20,063 nucleotides of DNA from Clostridiales bacterium (GTDB taxonomy: Bacteria > Bacillota > Clostridia > Christensenellales > CAG-138), in contig JAISXK010000050.1 of the NCBI GenBank assembly GCA_031270585.1, forward strand, positions 1 to 20,063. The letters run 5' to 3'. This document shows, one piece after another, positions 13,403 to 20,063 of the stretch. Within the stretch, counting starts at the first letter, position 1, and the number at the start of each line of letters is the position of its first letter. The notes under the pieces were generated by a model. That model did no database searches and was not told the origin of the DNA. It worked only from the letters and a program-made list of their open reading frames with translations. A program made the position numbers and the translations under genes.

Positions 13403-14089
13403 TTAGCACGTATACACTACCGTATCGGTTTGGCCGATGCCCAACGCCCTATCCACAAGCCGGCGCCATGTTTGGCACCCCGCAATTCCATCCACGATAA
13501 GGCCGTTATCCGCCTGAAAACGCAGCACCGCGCCCCTTGTGTTGTTGCCGAATATGCCATCCAACCCGTGGGTGGTATGACCAAGGGCGTTGAGCGCATC
13601 CTGCAGTACAAGCACATATGTGTTTTTTGAGCCCATGAGCACCCGCGGGTAGCCGCCCGTGGCGCAGGCCGGGTTTGGAGCGCGTTTGTCAAAATGCACC
13701 CAAGTGGGCGTGAGATACGCAGGCTCCACATAGCCCCACACGCCCAAGCGGATTGCCGTATCGCGCAACTCGTTGCGCCAGGCGCCAGTGAGACTTTGCC
13801 CCGCATCAAACGATACCCCCGCGTAATGCTGCGATTGCGCGCCGTGCCCGCCTTCCCAAATGCGCTTAAACGCGTAGCCCAGCGGTATGGGCCTGCCAAA
13901 GGCACTGCGCGTGACGTTCCATGACTCCATCGCTGCCCGATTACTCCATAACACGTTGGAGCAGGATGAGCCCTTAAATTCCCCCACTGTGAGCGTATGG
14001 CCGGTATTATACGGCATGCTATCCTGCAGGCCGGACTCGTACCGCTCCATTCGGCCGGTATGGTCGTTATACATCAATACAATCGCCAT
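13403..14089 (-). CDS. M15-like zinc D,D-peptidase with C-terminal peptidoglycan-binding domain
   Basis: Probable peptidoglycan peptidase. Residues about 25-135 carry the zinc site pattern of M15 (VanY/DacA-type) enzymes: SQHYAGVSFD with H88 and D95, then WVHFD with H132; E122 in GYVEP could be the catalytic base. Residues 155-215 form a PG_binding_1 domain (QDALNALG...DGIFGNNTRGAVLRFQADNGLIVDGIAGCQTW). Length is 228. No signal peptide or membrane segment is seen, like many endolysins, so export by lysis or a non-classical route is inferred. The ATG at 14089 follows a GGGGGT site by about 9 bases, and a TATAAT box lies at 14156-14161. It is not part of an evident prophage. Confidence 0.8.
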   Translation of the reverse strand: MAIVLMYNDHTGRMERYESGLQDSMPYNTGHTLTVGEFKGSSCSNVLWSNRAAMESWNVTRSAFGRPIPLGYAFKRIWEGGHGAQSQHYAGVSFDAGQSLTGAWRNELRDTAIRLGVWGYVEPAYLTPTWVHFDKRAPNPACATGGYPRVLMGSKNTYVLVLQDALNALGHTTHGLDGIFGNNTRGAVLRFQADNGLIVDGIAGCQTWRRLVDRALGIGQTDTVVYTC

Positions 14090-14497
14090 AATACATTACC
14101 CCCGGCATTGAAGTTTAAGCATAGTGCAAAACCGAACCCGATTTACCCTTGCCCCATTATATACGGCGCGGCCCACATCTGTTACCCGCACAGGCATCTG
14201 CCATGGCGTATGTATACCGTTTGCCAAGCTGTGAATTTTACAAATTGTGAACTTCGAAGCATCATTTCGCTTGCGCAGGATGGCAGGCGTGACATGGTCT
14301 TGCGGGCCCCCGAAAATAAACAGCGCCCCCAAAAATACAGGGAAACGATGATTTTATCGGTGTCTCTGTATGAAGAAGCGCCCCCCCTGACAACCTGGAT
14401 TCCCGAGTGTGTAACGAGGAATTCCCTTTTCTCCAGGCCGCTATGCCGGCGGTTCAAAACCAATATGGGATATAAAATCTAATGCATCCGCCGCAAT
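14090..14497. other. 408-base stretch without a convincing gene
   Basis: Open frames exist on both strands (up to 161 codons), but none has a ribosome binding site or a recognisable protein. On the minus strand TATAAT (14156-14161) is a likely -10 box for the M15-like gene, with a leader of about 60 bases and no good -35. An imperfect hairpin spans 14335-14372 (ATACAG...CTGTAT with an inner CGAT/ATCG). No terminator with a T-run is visible after the AIR-synthase-like gene, so readthrough is possible. Confidence 0.5.
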
Positions 14498-15457
14498 TCA
14501 GGACAGTTTATAAAGCTCATCCGCTTCCGGCGGGTCAAGCGTGCTCCCATCCGAAAGCCGCAGCCCCTCGCCGCCGGCAATGCCGATTACCGCCGCAGGG
14601 ATAGAAAGCGCGCCCAACCCTTCCGTCATGGCTTCGCCATCCGCGCAGGCGATAAGCATACAGCCGCTGGATATCAGGCGCATGGGGTCGATGCCAAGCG
14701 CGTCGCAAATCAATCTTGTTTCCGGCAAAACGGGTATTTGCTCTTTAAATAAGGTGATGCCCGTGCCTGCGGCAAAGGCCATTTCCCAAGCGGCGCCATA
14801 TACGCCGCCCTCGGTTACATCGTGCATGGCGGTGGCGCCGTGTGCTGCGGCGTATAAACCCTCGGGCACCACGCTCAAGTGTTGCATCAGGCCCCGCATC
14901 TTCCGTAACTGCGCGTCATCCAGCATGGGCAGTCTGGCGGCGTAATCCATAGCGATAAGCGCGCTGCCCTCCAACCCTGCCCATTTGGTAAGCACGATAT
15001 CGTTGCCGCCTTGCATGCCGCCAAGCTGCCTGCCATGTGGCAACCGCGCTATCACGGCGGTGCTGGTAAGGTATCTGGTAACGCTGTCCGTTACCTCGGT
15101 ATGTCCACCCAAAATATCCACGCCTACGGTTCGCGCCGCAGCGCTTAGCTCTTCGGCGATGACGGCAATTTCCTCCTCCGTGGCGGTGGGCGGCGCAAGC
15201 AGCGTTACCAAAAGGCCAACCGGCGTGGCGCCTGCGGCAGCGGCGTCATTGCAATTGATATGCACGCTGAGCGTGCCCAGATTGCCCGCAGTGGAGGTTA
15301 TGGGATCGGTTGAGAGCACCACCAAATCGCCGCCCAAATCTATCACGGCGCAATCTTCGCCTACTTTAGGCATGCTGCGCACTTCCGGGCGCGTTTGCTT
15401 ATACTTTCCCAAAACAAGGTCGCTTAACTGACTGTTGCTTAGTTTACCTAGTCGCAT
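14498..15457 (-). CDS. AIR synthase-related (HypE/PurM-fold) protein
   Basis: A 319-residue ATP-binding protein of the PurM/HypE/SelD/ThiL superfamily. Visible are GEDCAVIDLGGDLVVLSTDPIT (about 32-53), HINCNDAAAAGATP, GGHTEVTD and MHDVTEGGVYGAAWEM, the parts that form the ATP and magnesium site. The order resembles HypE and the HypE-like 'AIR synthase' proteins of Clostridia. It ends in ELYKLS and lacks the C-terminal cysteine that true HypE needs to carry cyanide, and it lacks the Sec/Cys loop of SelD, so neither of those functions fits. The ATG at 15457 overlaps the end of ligA by 14 bases and has GGGGAG about 7 bases before it. The reaction is unknown. Confidence 0.8.
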   Translation of the reverse strand: MRLGKLSNSQLSDLVLGKYKQTRPEVRSMPKVGEDCAVIDLGGDLVVLSTDPITSTAGNLGTLSVHINCNDAAAAGATPVGLLVTLLAPPTATEEEIAVIAEELSAAARTVGVDILGGHTEVTDSVTRYLTSTAVIARLPHGRQLGGMQGGNDIVLTKWAGLEGSALIAMDYAARLPMLDDAQLRKMRGLMQHLSVVPEGLYAAAHGATAMHDVTEGGVYGAAWEMAFAAGTGITLFKEQIPVLPETRLICDALGIDPMRLISSGCMLIACADGEAMTEGLGALSIPAAVIGIAGGEGLRLSDGSTLDPPEADELYKLS

Positions 15458-17483
15458 GTTTGTTCTCCCCCGCGTGCGTATTCGCTGCTTGCTGCACGCG
15501 CCCTATTAAATCTAAAAATTCTGCTTCGCTCAGCACGGGTATGCCCAACCCAACCGCTTTTGCCAACTTGCTACCGGCGTTTTCGCCGGCAACCACAAAA
15601 TCAGTTTTTTTGCTGACGCTACCGCCCGCCTTGCCGCCCACGCGCTCAATTAACTGCTCCGCCTCGCGCCTGCCAAGCGATTGCAGCGTGCCCGTTATCA
15701 CGATGGTTTTGCCGCTGACGGCGTTGGTGTCGGCCTGCGCTTCTTCGGGCGCCGGTGTTACGCCATGCGCCAACAGCGCATCCATCTGCGACGAGATAGA
15801 TGGATCATCAAAAAACGCGCGCACGCTTTGGGCCACAATGGGCCCGATATCATCGATGGCGGTCAGGCTTTCTATGGATGCGGCGCGCACGTTGGCAAGC
15901 GTATGGTAATGCCTGGCAAGCTCACGCGCGGTTTTACTGCCCACATTTGGTATACCCAGCGCGTACAAAAAAGCGCCCAGCGTGCATTGCTTGCTGTTAT
16001 GGATGGCATCGAGCAAATTCTGCGCCTTCTTTTCGCCAAAGCCCACAAGCGGCGTTAATTGCGCGGACTCCAGCTCATAAAGCTGCGGTATGGATATCAA
16101 GCCCAACTCATCCAGCAGCAACCCCGCCGTTTTGCCGGCCAGCGACTCAATATCCATGGCGTCGCGCGAAGCGAAATGCCCTACCCGCGCCACAATCTGC
16201 GGCCTGCAGGAAAGCGAGTTTGTGCAATATATATGCGCGCCGCGCTGCTCTACATGCGCGCCGCATGCGGGGCACTTTGCGGGGCGCTCTTCGATTTTTT
16301 CCGGCTCGCCGCCCGGCACGCAGCCGCGTATTTCCGGTATGACGTCGTTGCTGCGCCGGATAAACACTGTGGCGCCCCTGCCCACATGCTTGCGCACGAT
16401 ATCGTCGTAATTGTTGAGCGTGGCCCGGCGAATGGTAGCGCCGGAAAGCATGACGGGCGCTACATGCGCCAGCGGCGTTAGTTTGCCGGTGCGGCCAACC
16501 TCCCAGGTGATATCCTCTACGGTGGTGGTCATTTCTTCGGCGACAAATTTATAGGCAATGGCCCACCTGGGGAATTTATCGGTATGGCCCAGCACCTGCC
16601 GCACCTGCATGCCGCAAAGCTTGATCACCATGCCGTCAATCAAAAAATCCAGCTTGCCCCGGTTGCTCTGTGTCTCATCCAGATATGGAAAAAGCGCCTC
16701 CACCCTGTCGCTTTCTTTATAAAAATCGCTCACGGGCAGCCCGTTTTCTACTAAAAACATACGCATTTGCGCTTGGGTTTCAAAAGTTTTTCCCTCTATA
16801 TAGCCTATGTTATAGCAATAGCACGAAAGCATGCGCGATTTTGTTACGGCGGGGTCAAGGTTGCGCAAAGCGCCCGCCGCAGCGTTACGCGCATTCTTCA
16901 GGGGTTCTTCCAACGTGCGGTTAAGCTTTTCCAGCACGGAAAGCTTCATATATCCCTCGCCCTGCACCTCCATCCTGCCCTTAAAGGATATGGTGTGCGG
17001 CACACCGGCGATGGTTTTGATCTGCGCCAATATCCCCTCGCCCACAGCGCCGTTGCCGCGGGTGGCGGCCTGCACCAGTTTGCCCCCCTCATACGTCAGG
17101 TTGATGGTGAGCCCGTCGAATTTATATTCCAGCCCGTAGGCAAGCGGCGGCAGGGATAGGCCCGTGCGATTTTCATAATCCACAGCCAACTTTTGCGCGC
17201 GTTTGCTCCAGTCGGCCAACTCCTGCTGTGAGCGTACCTTATCCAAGCTCCACAGAGGGGTGAGGTGCCTGTGCGGCAAAAAGCCGCGTATTACCTGCCC
17301 GCCCACGCGGTTTGTGGGCGAAGCATCCAGCACCGTATTGCTCTCGCTTTCCAGCTGCAACAGTTCGTCATACAGCGCGTCATACTGCGCGTCGCTCACC
17401 AACGGGGCGTCGTTATCGTAATATGCTTGCGCGTAAAGGTTTAATTGTTCTGTCAGCTCTCGCTGGCGTTGACTTGCGGGCAT
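15444..17483 (-). CDS. ligA: NAD-dependent DNA ligase, divergent form
   Basis: Seals nicks during replication and repair using NAD+. All LigA modules are present in 679 residues: N-terminal Ia domain with YYDNDAPLVSDAQYDALYDEL (21-41), the adenylated lysine K121 in LEYKFDG, an OB-fold region near 310-400, a four-cysteine zinc finger (C404, C407, C420, C426), helix-hairpin-helix repeats (about 450-560) and a BRCT domain (589-665). Some motifs differ from standard LigA: SLDKVRS where SLDNAFS is usual, YKFDG instead of LKIDG, and RGNGAVGEG instead of RGDGxxGED. The start ATG at 17483 follows AAAGGAT. It lies 37 bases after pcrA and overlaps the AIR-synthase-like gene. Confidence 0.95.
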   Translation of the reverse strand: MPASQRQRELTEQLNLYAQAYYDNDAPLVSDAQYDALYDELLQLESESNTVLDASPTNRVGGQVIRGFLPHRHLTPLWSLDKVRSQQELADWSKRAQKLAVDYENRTGLSLPPLAYGLEYKFDGLTINLTYEGGKLVQAATRGNGAVGEGILAQIKTIAGVPHTISFKGRMEVQGEGYMKLSVLEKLNRTLEEPLKNARNAAAGALRNLDPAVTKSRMLSCYCYNIGYIEGKTFETQAQMRMFLVENGLPVSDFYKESDRVEALFPYLDETQSNRGKLDFLIDGMVIKLCGMQVRQVLGHTDKFPRWAIAYKFVAEEMTTTVEDITWEVGRTGKLTPLAHVAPVMLSGATIRRATLNNYDDIVRKHVGRGATVFIRRSNDVIPEIRGCVPGGEPEKIEERPAKCPACGAHVEQRGAHIYCTNSLSCRPQIVARVGHFASRDAMDIESLAGKTAGLLLDELGLISIPQLYELESAQLTPLVGFGEKKAQNLLDAIHNSKQCTLGAFLYALGIPNVGSKTARELARHYHTLANVRAASIESLTAIDDIGPIVAQSVRAFFDDPSISSQMDALLAHGVTPAPEEAQADTNAVSGKTIVITGTLQSLGRREAEQLIERVGGKAGGSVSKKTDFVVAGENAGSKLAKAVGLGIPVLSEAEFLDLIGRVQQAANTHAGENKHATR

Positions 17484-17520
17484 GGCATGCTTTCATCCTT
17501 TATATGTTTCATATTTTCAT

Positions 17521-19737
17521 TTATTGTTCCGTCGGTGTGATGGGCGCAAACGCGGCGGCGAATTTTTTTATTGTGCCGCCAAAGTCAATTGTGATCACCT
17601 GGGCGCTGCCAGCCCCTTCCACCTGCAACACCGTGCCTTCGCCAAAGGCAGCATGCCGCACGCGTTGGTGCCGGCTAAATATTTTTCCGGGCTCGCCGCT
17701 CTTGGGGATTATTACATCGGGTATGGCCGCCTGCGCCGAAGCGCCAAATGCGCCATAGGTTTTGACGGTAAAGCGCGGCTGCTCTATGGAGTTTTCGCGT
17801 AAAGGCGCGCGCTGCACGTATTGGCTTGCCTCTTTTTCGATCAGTTCGTCGGGCAATTCATCCAAAAAACGTGAGGGCATGTTGTAGGAAATATCGCCAA
17901 AGAGCATGCGCCGCCGCGCATAAACAAAATACAGCTCCTGCCTGGCCCTGGTGATGCCCACATAGCAGAGTCTGCGTTCCTCTTCCAACCGGGCGGGATC
18001 CAACCTGGCACGCCGCGTGGGGAATATCCCTTCCTCCATACCCACCATAAACACCACCGGGAACTCCAACCCCTTGGCGCTGTGCAACGTCATCAACGCC
18101 ACGCTGCCGTTATCCTCCCGCATGGAGTCGATATCGGATATCAAAGCCACGTTCTCCAAATACGCGCCCAAAGGGTCGGCATCGCCGTCAAGCCCGCTTT
18201 CAAACTCGCGCACGGCGCCCAAAAACTCCTGGATATTTTCCGCGCGGGTTTCGTAATTTTCTTTTTTATCATCACGCAAATACGCGTCATAGCCGATCTC
18301 TTTTAAAATCTCTACGGCAAAATCCGAAAGCGCCATGGTTTCGCGCCGGGAAACAAACTTTGTAATCAGATCAACAAAGCCTGCTATTTTGGGCCTTATC
18401 CGCGAGGATAGCTCAGATTGACATTCCATTGCCGCAACAAAAAGCGGCAGATCGTTTCGGCTGACGATACTCTGCATCTCATCCATACCTGCGGCGCCGA
18501 TGGCGCGCTTGGGCACGTTGATAATGCGTTGGAAAGCCACGTCGTCGGCAGGGTTGTATATCAGCCGTAAATACGCCATGATATCTTTGATCTCTGCCCG
18601 TTCATAAAAACGCGTGCCGCCATACATCTTATATGGTATGCCAAAGCCGGTAAAGGCGGTTTCCAACATACGGCTTTGCGCGTTGGTGCGATACAGCACC
18701 GCAAACGCGTCATAGCGCCGCCCTTCGCGCGCCCCCTGCAACACGCGCCGGCAGATGTAATCCGCCTCTTCGCGTTCATCCTGTGCTTGGTACACACGCA
18801 AGCGCTCGCCCCCCGCCACGGTCGTCCACAATTTCTTTTTTTTGCGGCCCTTGTTGTGGTCGATCACGCTATTGGCGGCATTGAGTATGACGGATGTCGA
18901 ACGGTAGTTTTGCTCCAGCCTTATTACCTGCGCACCGGGGAAATCCTTTTCAAACTCGAGTATGTTGCGGATATCTGCGCCACGCCAGCCGTATATACTT
19001 TGGTCGTCGTCGCCCACCACGCAGATATTGCGACGGTTCTCGCACAACAGTTTGATCAACCGGTATTGCGCCATATTGGTGTCCTGGTATTCATCCACCA
19101 GCACGTATTGGAAACGGTTGCTGTATTTTTGCAGCACCTCGTCATGCTCCCGAAACAACGCAATGGTTTTTAAAAGCAGGTCGTCAAAATCCATGGCGTT
19201 GTTTTGTTTGAGCTGTTTTTGATATTGCTTGTATACCTTGACGTAGATATCGCCAAACGCATCGTCGCGCAGGTATTCTTCGGGGTTTAACGCGTGGTTT
19301 TTCGCCTGGCTGACACGCTCGCGCAATACCCGTTTGGGGAACTGTTTATCGTCTAACCGCATCGCTTTGATGATTTGCGCGTAAACAATCAATTGGTCCG
19401 CGTCGTCGTATATGGCAAAGCTTTTTTCAAAACCCAAATATTGCGCCTCGTAGCGCAGCACCCGCGCGCAGAAGGAGTGAAACGTGCTTACCCACATATC
19501 GTCGGCGCCCGCGCCCAGTATGCTCTCGATACGCTCGCGCATCTCGCGCGCCGCCTTGTTGGTAAACGTAAGCGCGAGAATCTGGTAAGGACGCACGCCG
19601 TGGTTCAATATCAGGTTGGCTATGCGTGTGGTCAGCACGCGCGTTTTGCCTGAACCCGCCCCCGCCAGAACCAGAAGCGGCCCTTGCGTGTACCGCACGG
19701 CATGCAACTGCTCTTTATTCAGATCTGTAAATTCCAA
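17521..19737 (-). CDS. pcrA: ATP-dependent DNA helicase PcrA (UvrD family)
   Basis: 3'-5' superfamily 1 helicase for repair and for clearing protein and RNA polymerase from DNA. Motifs in order: LNKEQ near the start, Walker A AGAGSGKT (about 25-32), LTFTNKAA, VDEYQDTN, GDDDQSIYGWRGAD, LEQNYRST, LMTLHSAKGLEFPVVF and LCYVGITRAR. The C-terminus has the Tudor-like RNA polymerase-binding segment (VRHAAFGEGTVLQVEG ... AAFAPI). With the TTG start at 19737 the protein is 738 residues, normal for PcrA. That start has GGAGG (19745-19749) 7 bases upstream, while the longer frame runs back through the promoter and is not used. pcrA followed by ligA is the usual order in Bacillota. Confidence 0.96.
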   Translation of the reverse strand: MEFTDLNKEQLHAVRYTQGPLLVLAGAGSGKTRVLTTRIANLILNHGVRPYQILALTFTNKAAREMRERIESILGAGADDMWVSTFHSFCARVLRYEAQYLGFEKSFAIYDDADQLIVYAQIIKAMRLDDKQFPKRVLRERVSQAKNHALNPEEYLRDDAFGDIYVKVYKQYQKQLKQNNAMDFDDLLLKTIALFREHDEVLQKYSNRFQYVLVDEYQDTNMAQYRLIKLLCENRRNICVVGDDDQSIYGWRGADIRNILEFEKDFPGAQVIRLEQNYRSTSVILNAANSVIDHNKGRKKKKLWTTVAGGERLRVYQAQDEREEADYICRRVLQGAREGRRYDAFAVLYRTNAQSRMLETAFTGFGIPYKMYGGTRFYERAEIKDIMAYLRLIYNPADDVAFQRIINVPKRAIGAAGMDEMQSIVSRNDLPLFVAAMECQSELSSRIRPKIAGFVDLITKFVSRRETMALSDFAVEILKEIGYDAYLRDDKKENYETRAENIQEFLGAVREFESGLDGDADPLGAYLENVALISDIDSMREDNGSVALMTLHSAKGLEFPVVFMVGMEEGIFPTRRARLDPARLEEERRLCYVGITRARQELYFVYARRRMLFGDISYNMPSRFLDELPDELIEKEASQYVQRAPLRENSIEQPRFTVKTYGAFGASAQAAIPDVIIPKSGEPGKIFSRHQRVRHAAFGEGTVLQVEGAGSAQVITIDFGGTIKKFAAAFAPITPTEQ

Positions 19738-19744
19738 TACCGTA

Positions 19745-19749
19745 CCTCC
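19745..19749 (-). promoter_or_regulatory. Ribosome binding site for the pcrA TTG start
   Basis: GGAGG on the minus strand, 7 bases before the TTG at 19737. It sets the start at MEFTDLNKEQL. Confidence 0.8.
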
Positions 19750-19758
19750 GATGGCGTC

Positions 19759-19785
19759 ACAGCATCCATATATGACAGCATCCAT
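19759..19785. repeat. 11-base direct repeat in the pcrA leader
   Basis: ACAGCATCCAT occurs at 19759-19769 and again at 19775-19785, a spacing of 16 bases, between the pcrA -10 box and its ribosome binding site. The second copy touches the -10 box. It may be a regulator site or a chance duplication. Confidence 0.5.
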
Positions 19786-19792
19786 TATATCA
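19784..19792 (-). promoter_or_regulatory. pcrA extended -10 promoter
   Basis: On the minus strand TGaTATAAT is a perfect extended -10 box (TATAAT at 19784-19789). No good -35 is visible. A 6-base palindrome, GTCGGC (19800-19805) / GCCGAC (19810-19815), lies just upstream in the -35 region. The leader is about 40 bases. Confidence 0.75.
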
Positions 19793-19842
19793 TAGATTGG
19801 TCGGCCATTGCCGACTTTTCGTTGTCTGAAGCCTGCCTGAAA

Positions 19843-19865
19843 CCTGTATGCCTGTATGCACAGGC
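19843..19865. repeat. Tandem CCTGTATG repeat and small hairpin
   Basis: CCTGTATG occurs twice in tandem (19843-19850 and 19851-19858), and GCCTGT (19850-19855) pairs with ACAGGC (19860-19865) around ATGC. It lies upstream of the pcrA promoter, with no assigned role. Confidence 0.4.
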
Positions 19866-19978
19866 TCAATCCGGCACCCCAGGTGGGTTGCCGAGTAACT
19901 GAAGGGCGTGTTGAAAAAGGAGCAATGCTCGGTACAGACATGATATAACAAACCTATCCCTCTCTTGAGGTGAGAACT

Positions 19979-20007
19979 CCCCCGCCTTTAGCGCGCGCCG
20001 GGGGTTT
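19979..20007 (+). terminator. GC-rich hairpin near the right edge, possible terminator
   Basis: CCCCCG (19979-19984) pairs with CGGGGG (19999-20004), followed by TTT on the plus strand. It might end a gene lying beyond this window or be a bidirectional barrier before pcrA. The rest of 19866-20063 shows no gene that I can support. Confidence 0.35.
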
Positions 20008-20063
20008 GCCCGTTGCTCGTTCTTAACTGTAAAAGTCGGGTCAAAACCAGAATCCCATGGTAT

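Noticed and set aside
13997..14482. 161-codon plus-strand frame and 93-codon minus-strand frame
   Set aside because: No ribosome binding site, no recognisable family, odd composition, and the first overlaps the M15-like gene.
14498..15457. Selenophosphate synthetase (SelD)
   Set aside because: Same superfamily, but it lacks SelD's N-terminal Sec/Cys and glycine-rich loop, and the motifs fit HypE-like AIR synthase proteins better.
19738..19941. 68-codon extension of PcrA
   Set aside because: It covers the pcrA promoter and leader; the TTG at 19737 has a good GGAGG and matches the family start.
1..20063. CRISPR array, insertion sequence or prophage
   Set aside because: No regularly spaced repeats, no transposase or integrase, and no phage structural genes; the inverted repeats near 8300-8400 lack an adjoining transposase.

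Overview
The window looks like a chromosomal segment of a Gram-positive, low-oxygen bacterium of the Bacillota, most likely class Clostridia. The reasons are the strong AGGAGG-type ribosome binding sites, frequent TTG and GTG starts, the rplU-prp-rpmA order with an N-terminally extended L27, the pcrA-ligA pair, a TIGR04086-type membrane protein, and a clostridial-style molybdate gene set. The genus cannot be read from the sequence. GC content is moderate to high and fairly even.

Layout. At the left, cysK (160-1095, +) has its own promoter with a striking inverted repeat over the -10 box. Facing it is a six-gene minus-strand run, 7171 down to 1124: a MoeA-like molybdopterin-binding protein, modA, modB, modC, a fusion of a MobA/MocA-like nucleotidyltransferase with a ModE-type DNA-binding domain, and a NagZ-like lipoprotein. 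Several junctions are ATGA overlaps. Four hairpins separate modA from modBC. Together these genes should capture molybdate, import it, sense it and help install it in a cofactor; the NagZ-like gene is an unexpected last member.

Middle. A TIGR04086-like membrane protein (7292-7699, -) is followed by a poorly coding stretch, a tRNA-Gly(TCC) at 8095-8168 (+), and a cluster of strong inverted repeats. Then comes the minus-strand ribosomal operon rplU-prp-rpmA with a clear promoter, a leader and a terminator; Prp is the protease that trims L27. From 9657 to 14089 the genes concern the cell envelope: a membrane-anchored NlpC/P60 peptidase with two peptidoglycan-binding repeats (+), a bactofilin (-), a YkvI-like multi-pass membrane protein (-), a C39-like peptidase (+), and an M15-like zinc peptidase with a peptidoglycan-binding domain (-). 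A 408-base stretch without a convincing gene follows.

Right. pcrA (TTG start), a divergent ligA, and an AIR-synthase/HypE-like protein form a minus-strand operon, 19737 down to 14498. pcrA has an extended -10 promoter. The last 120 bases hold only a GC-rich hairpin.

I see no CRISPR array, insertion sequence or complete mobile element, and no clearly new multi-gene system. The best leads are the ModE fusion, the hairpin array inside the molybdate operon, the operator-like repeat before cysK and the hairpin cluster beside the tRNA.
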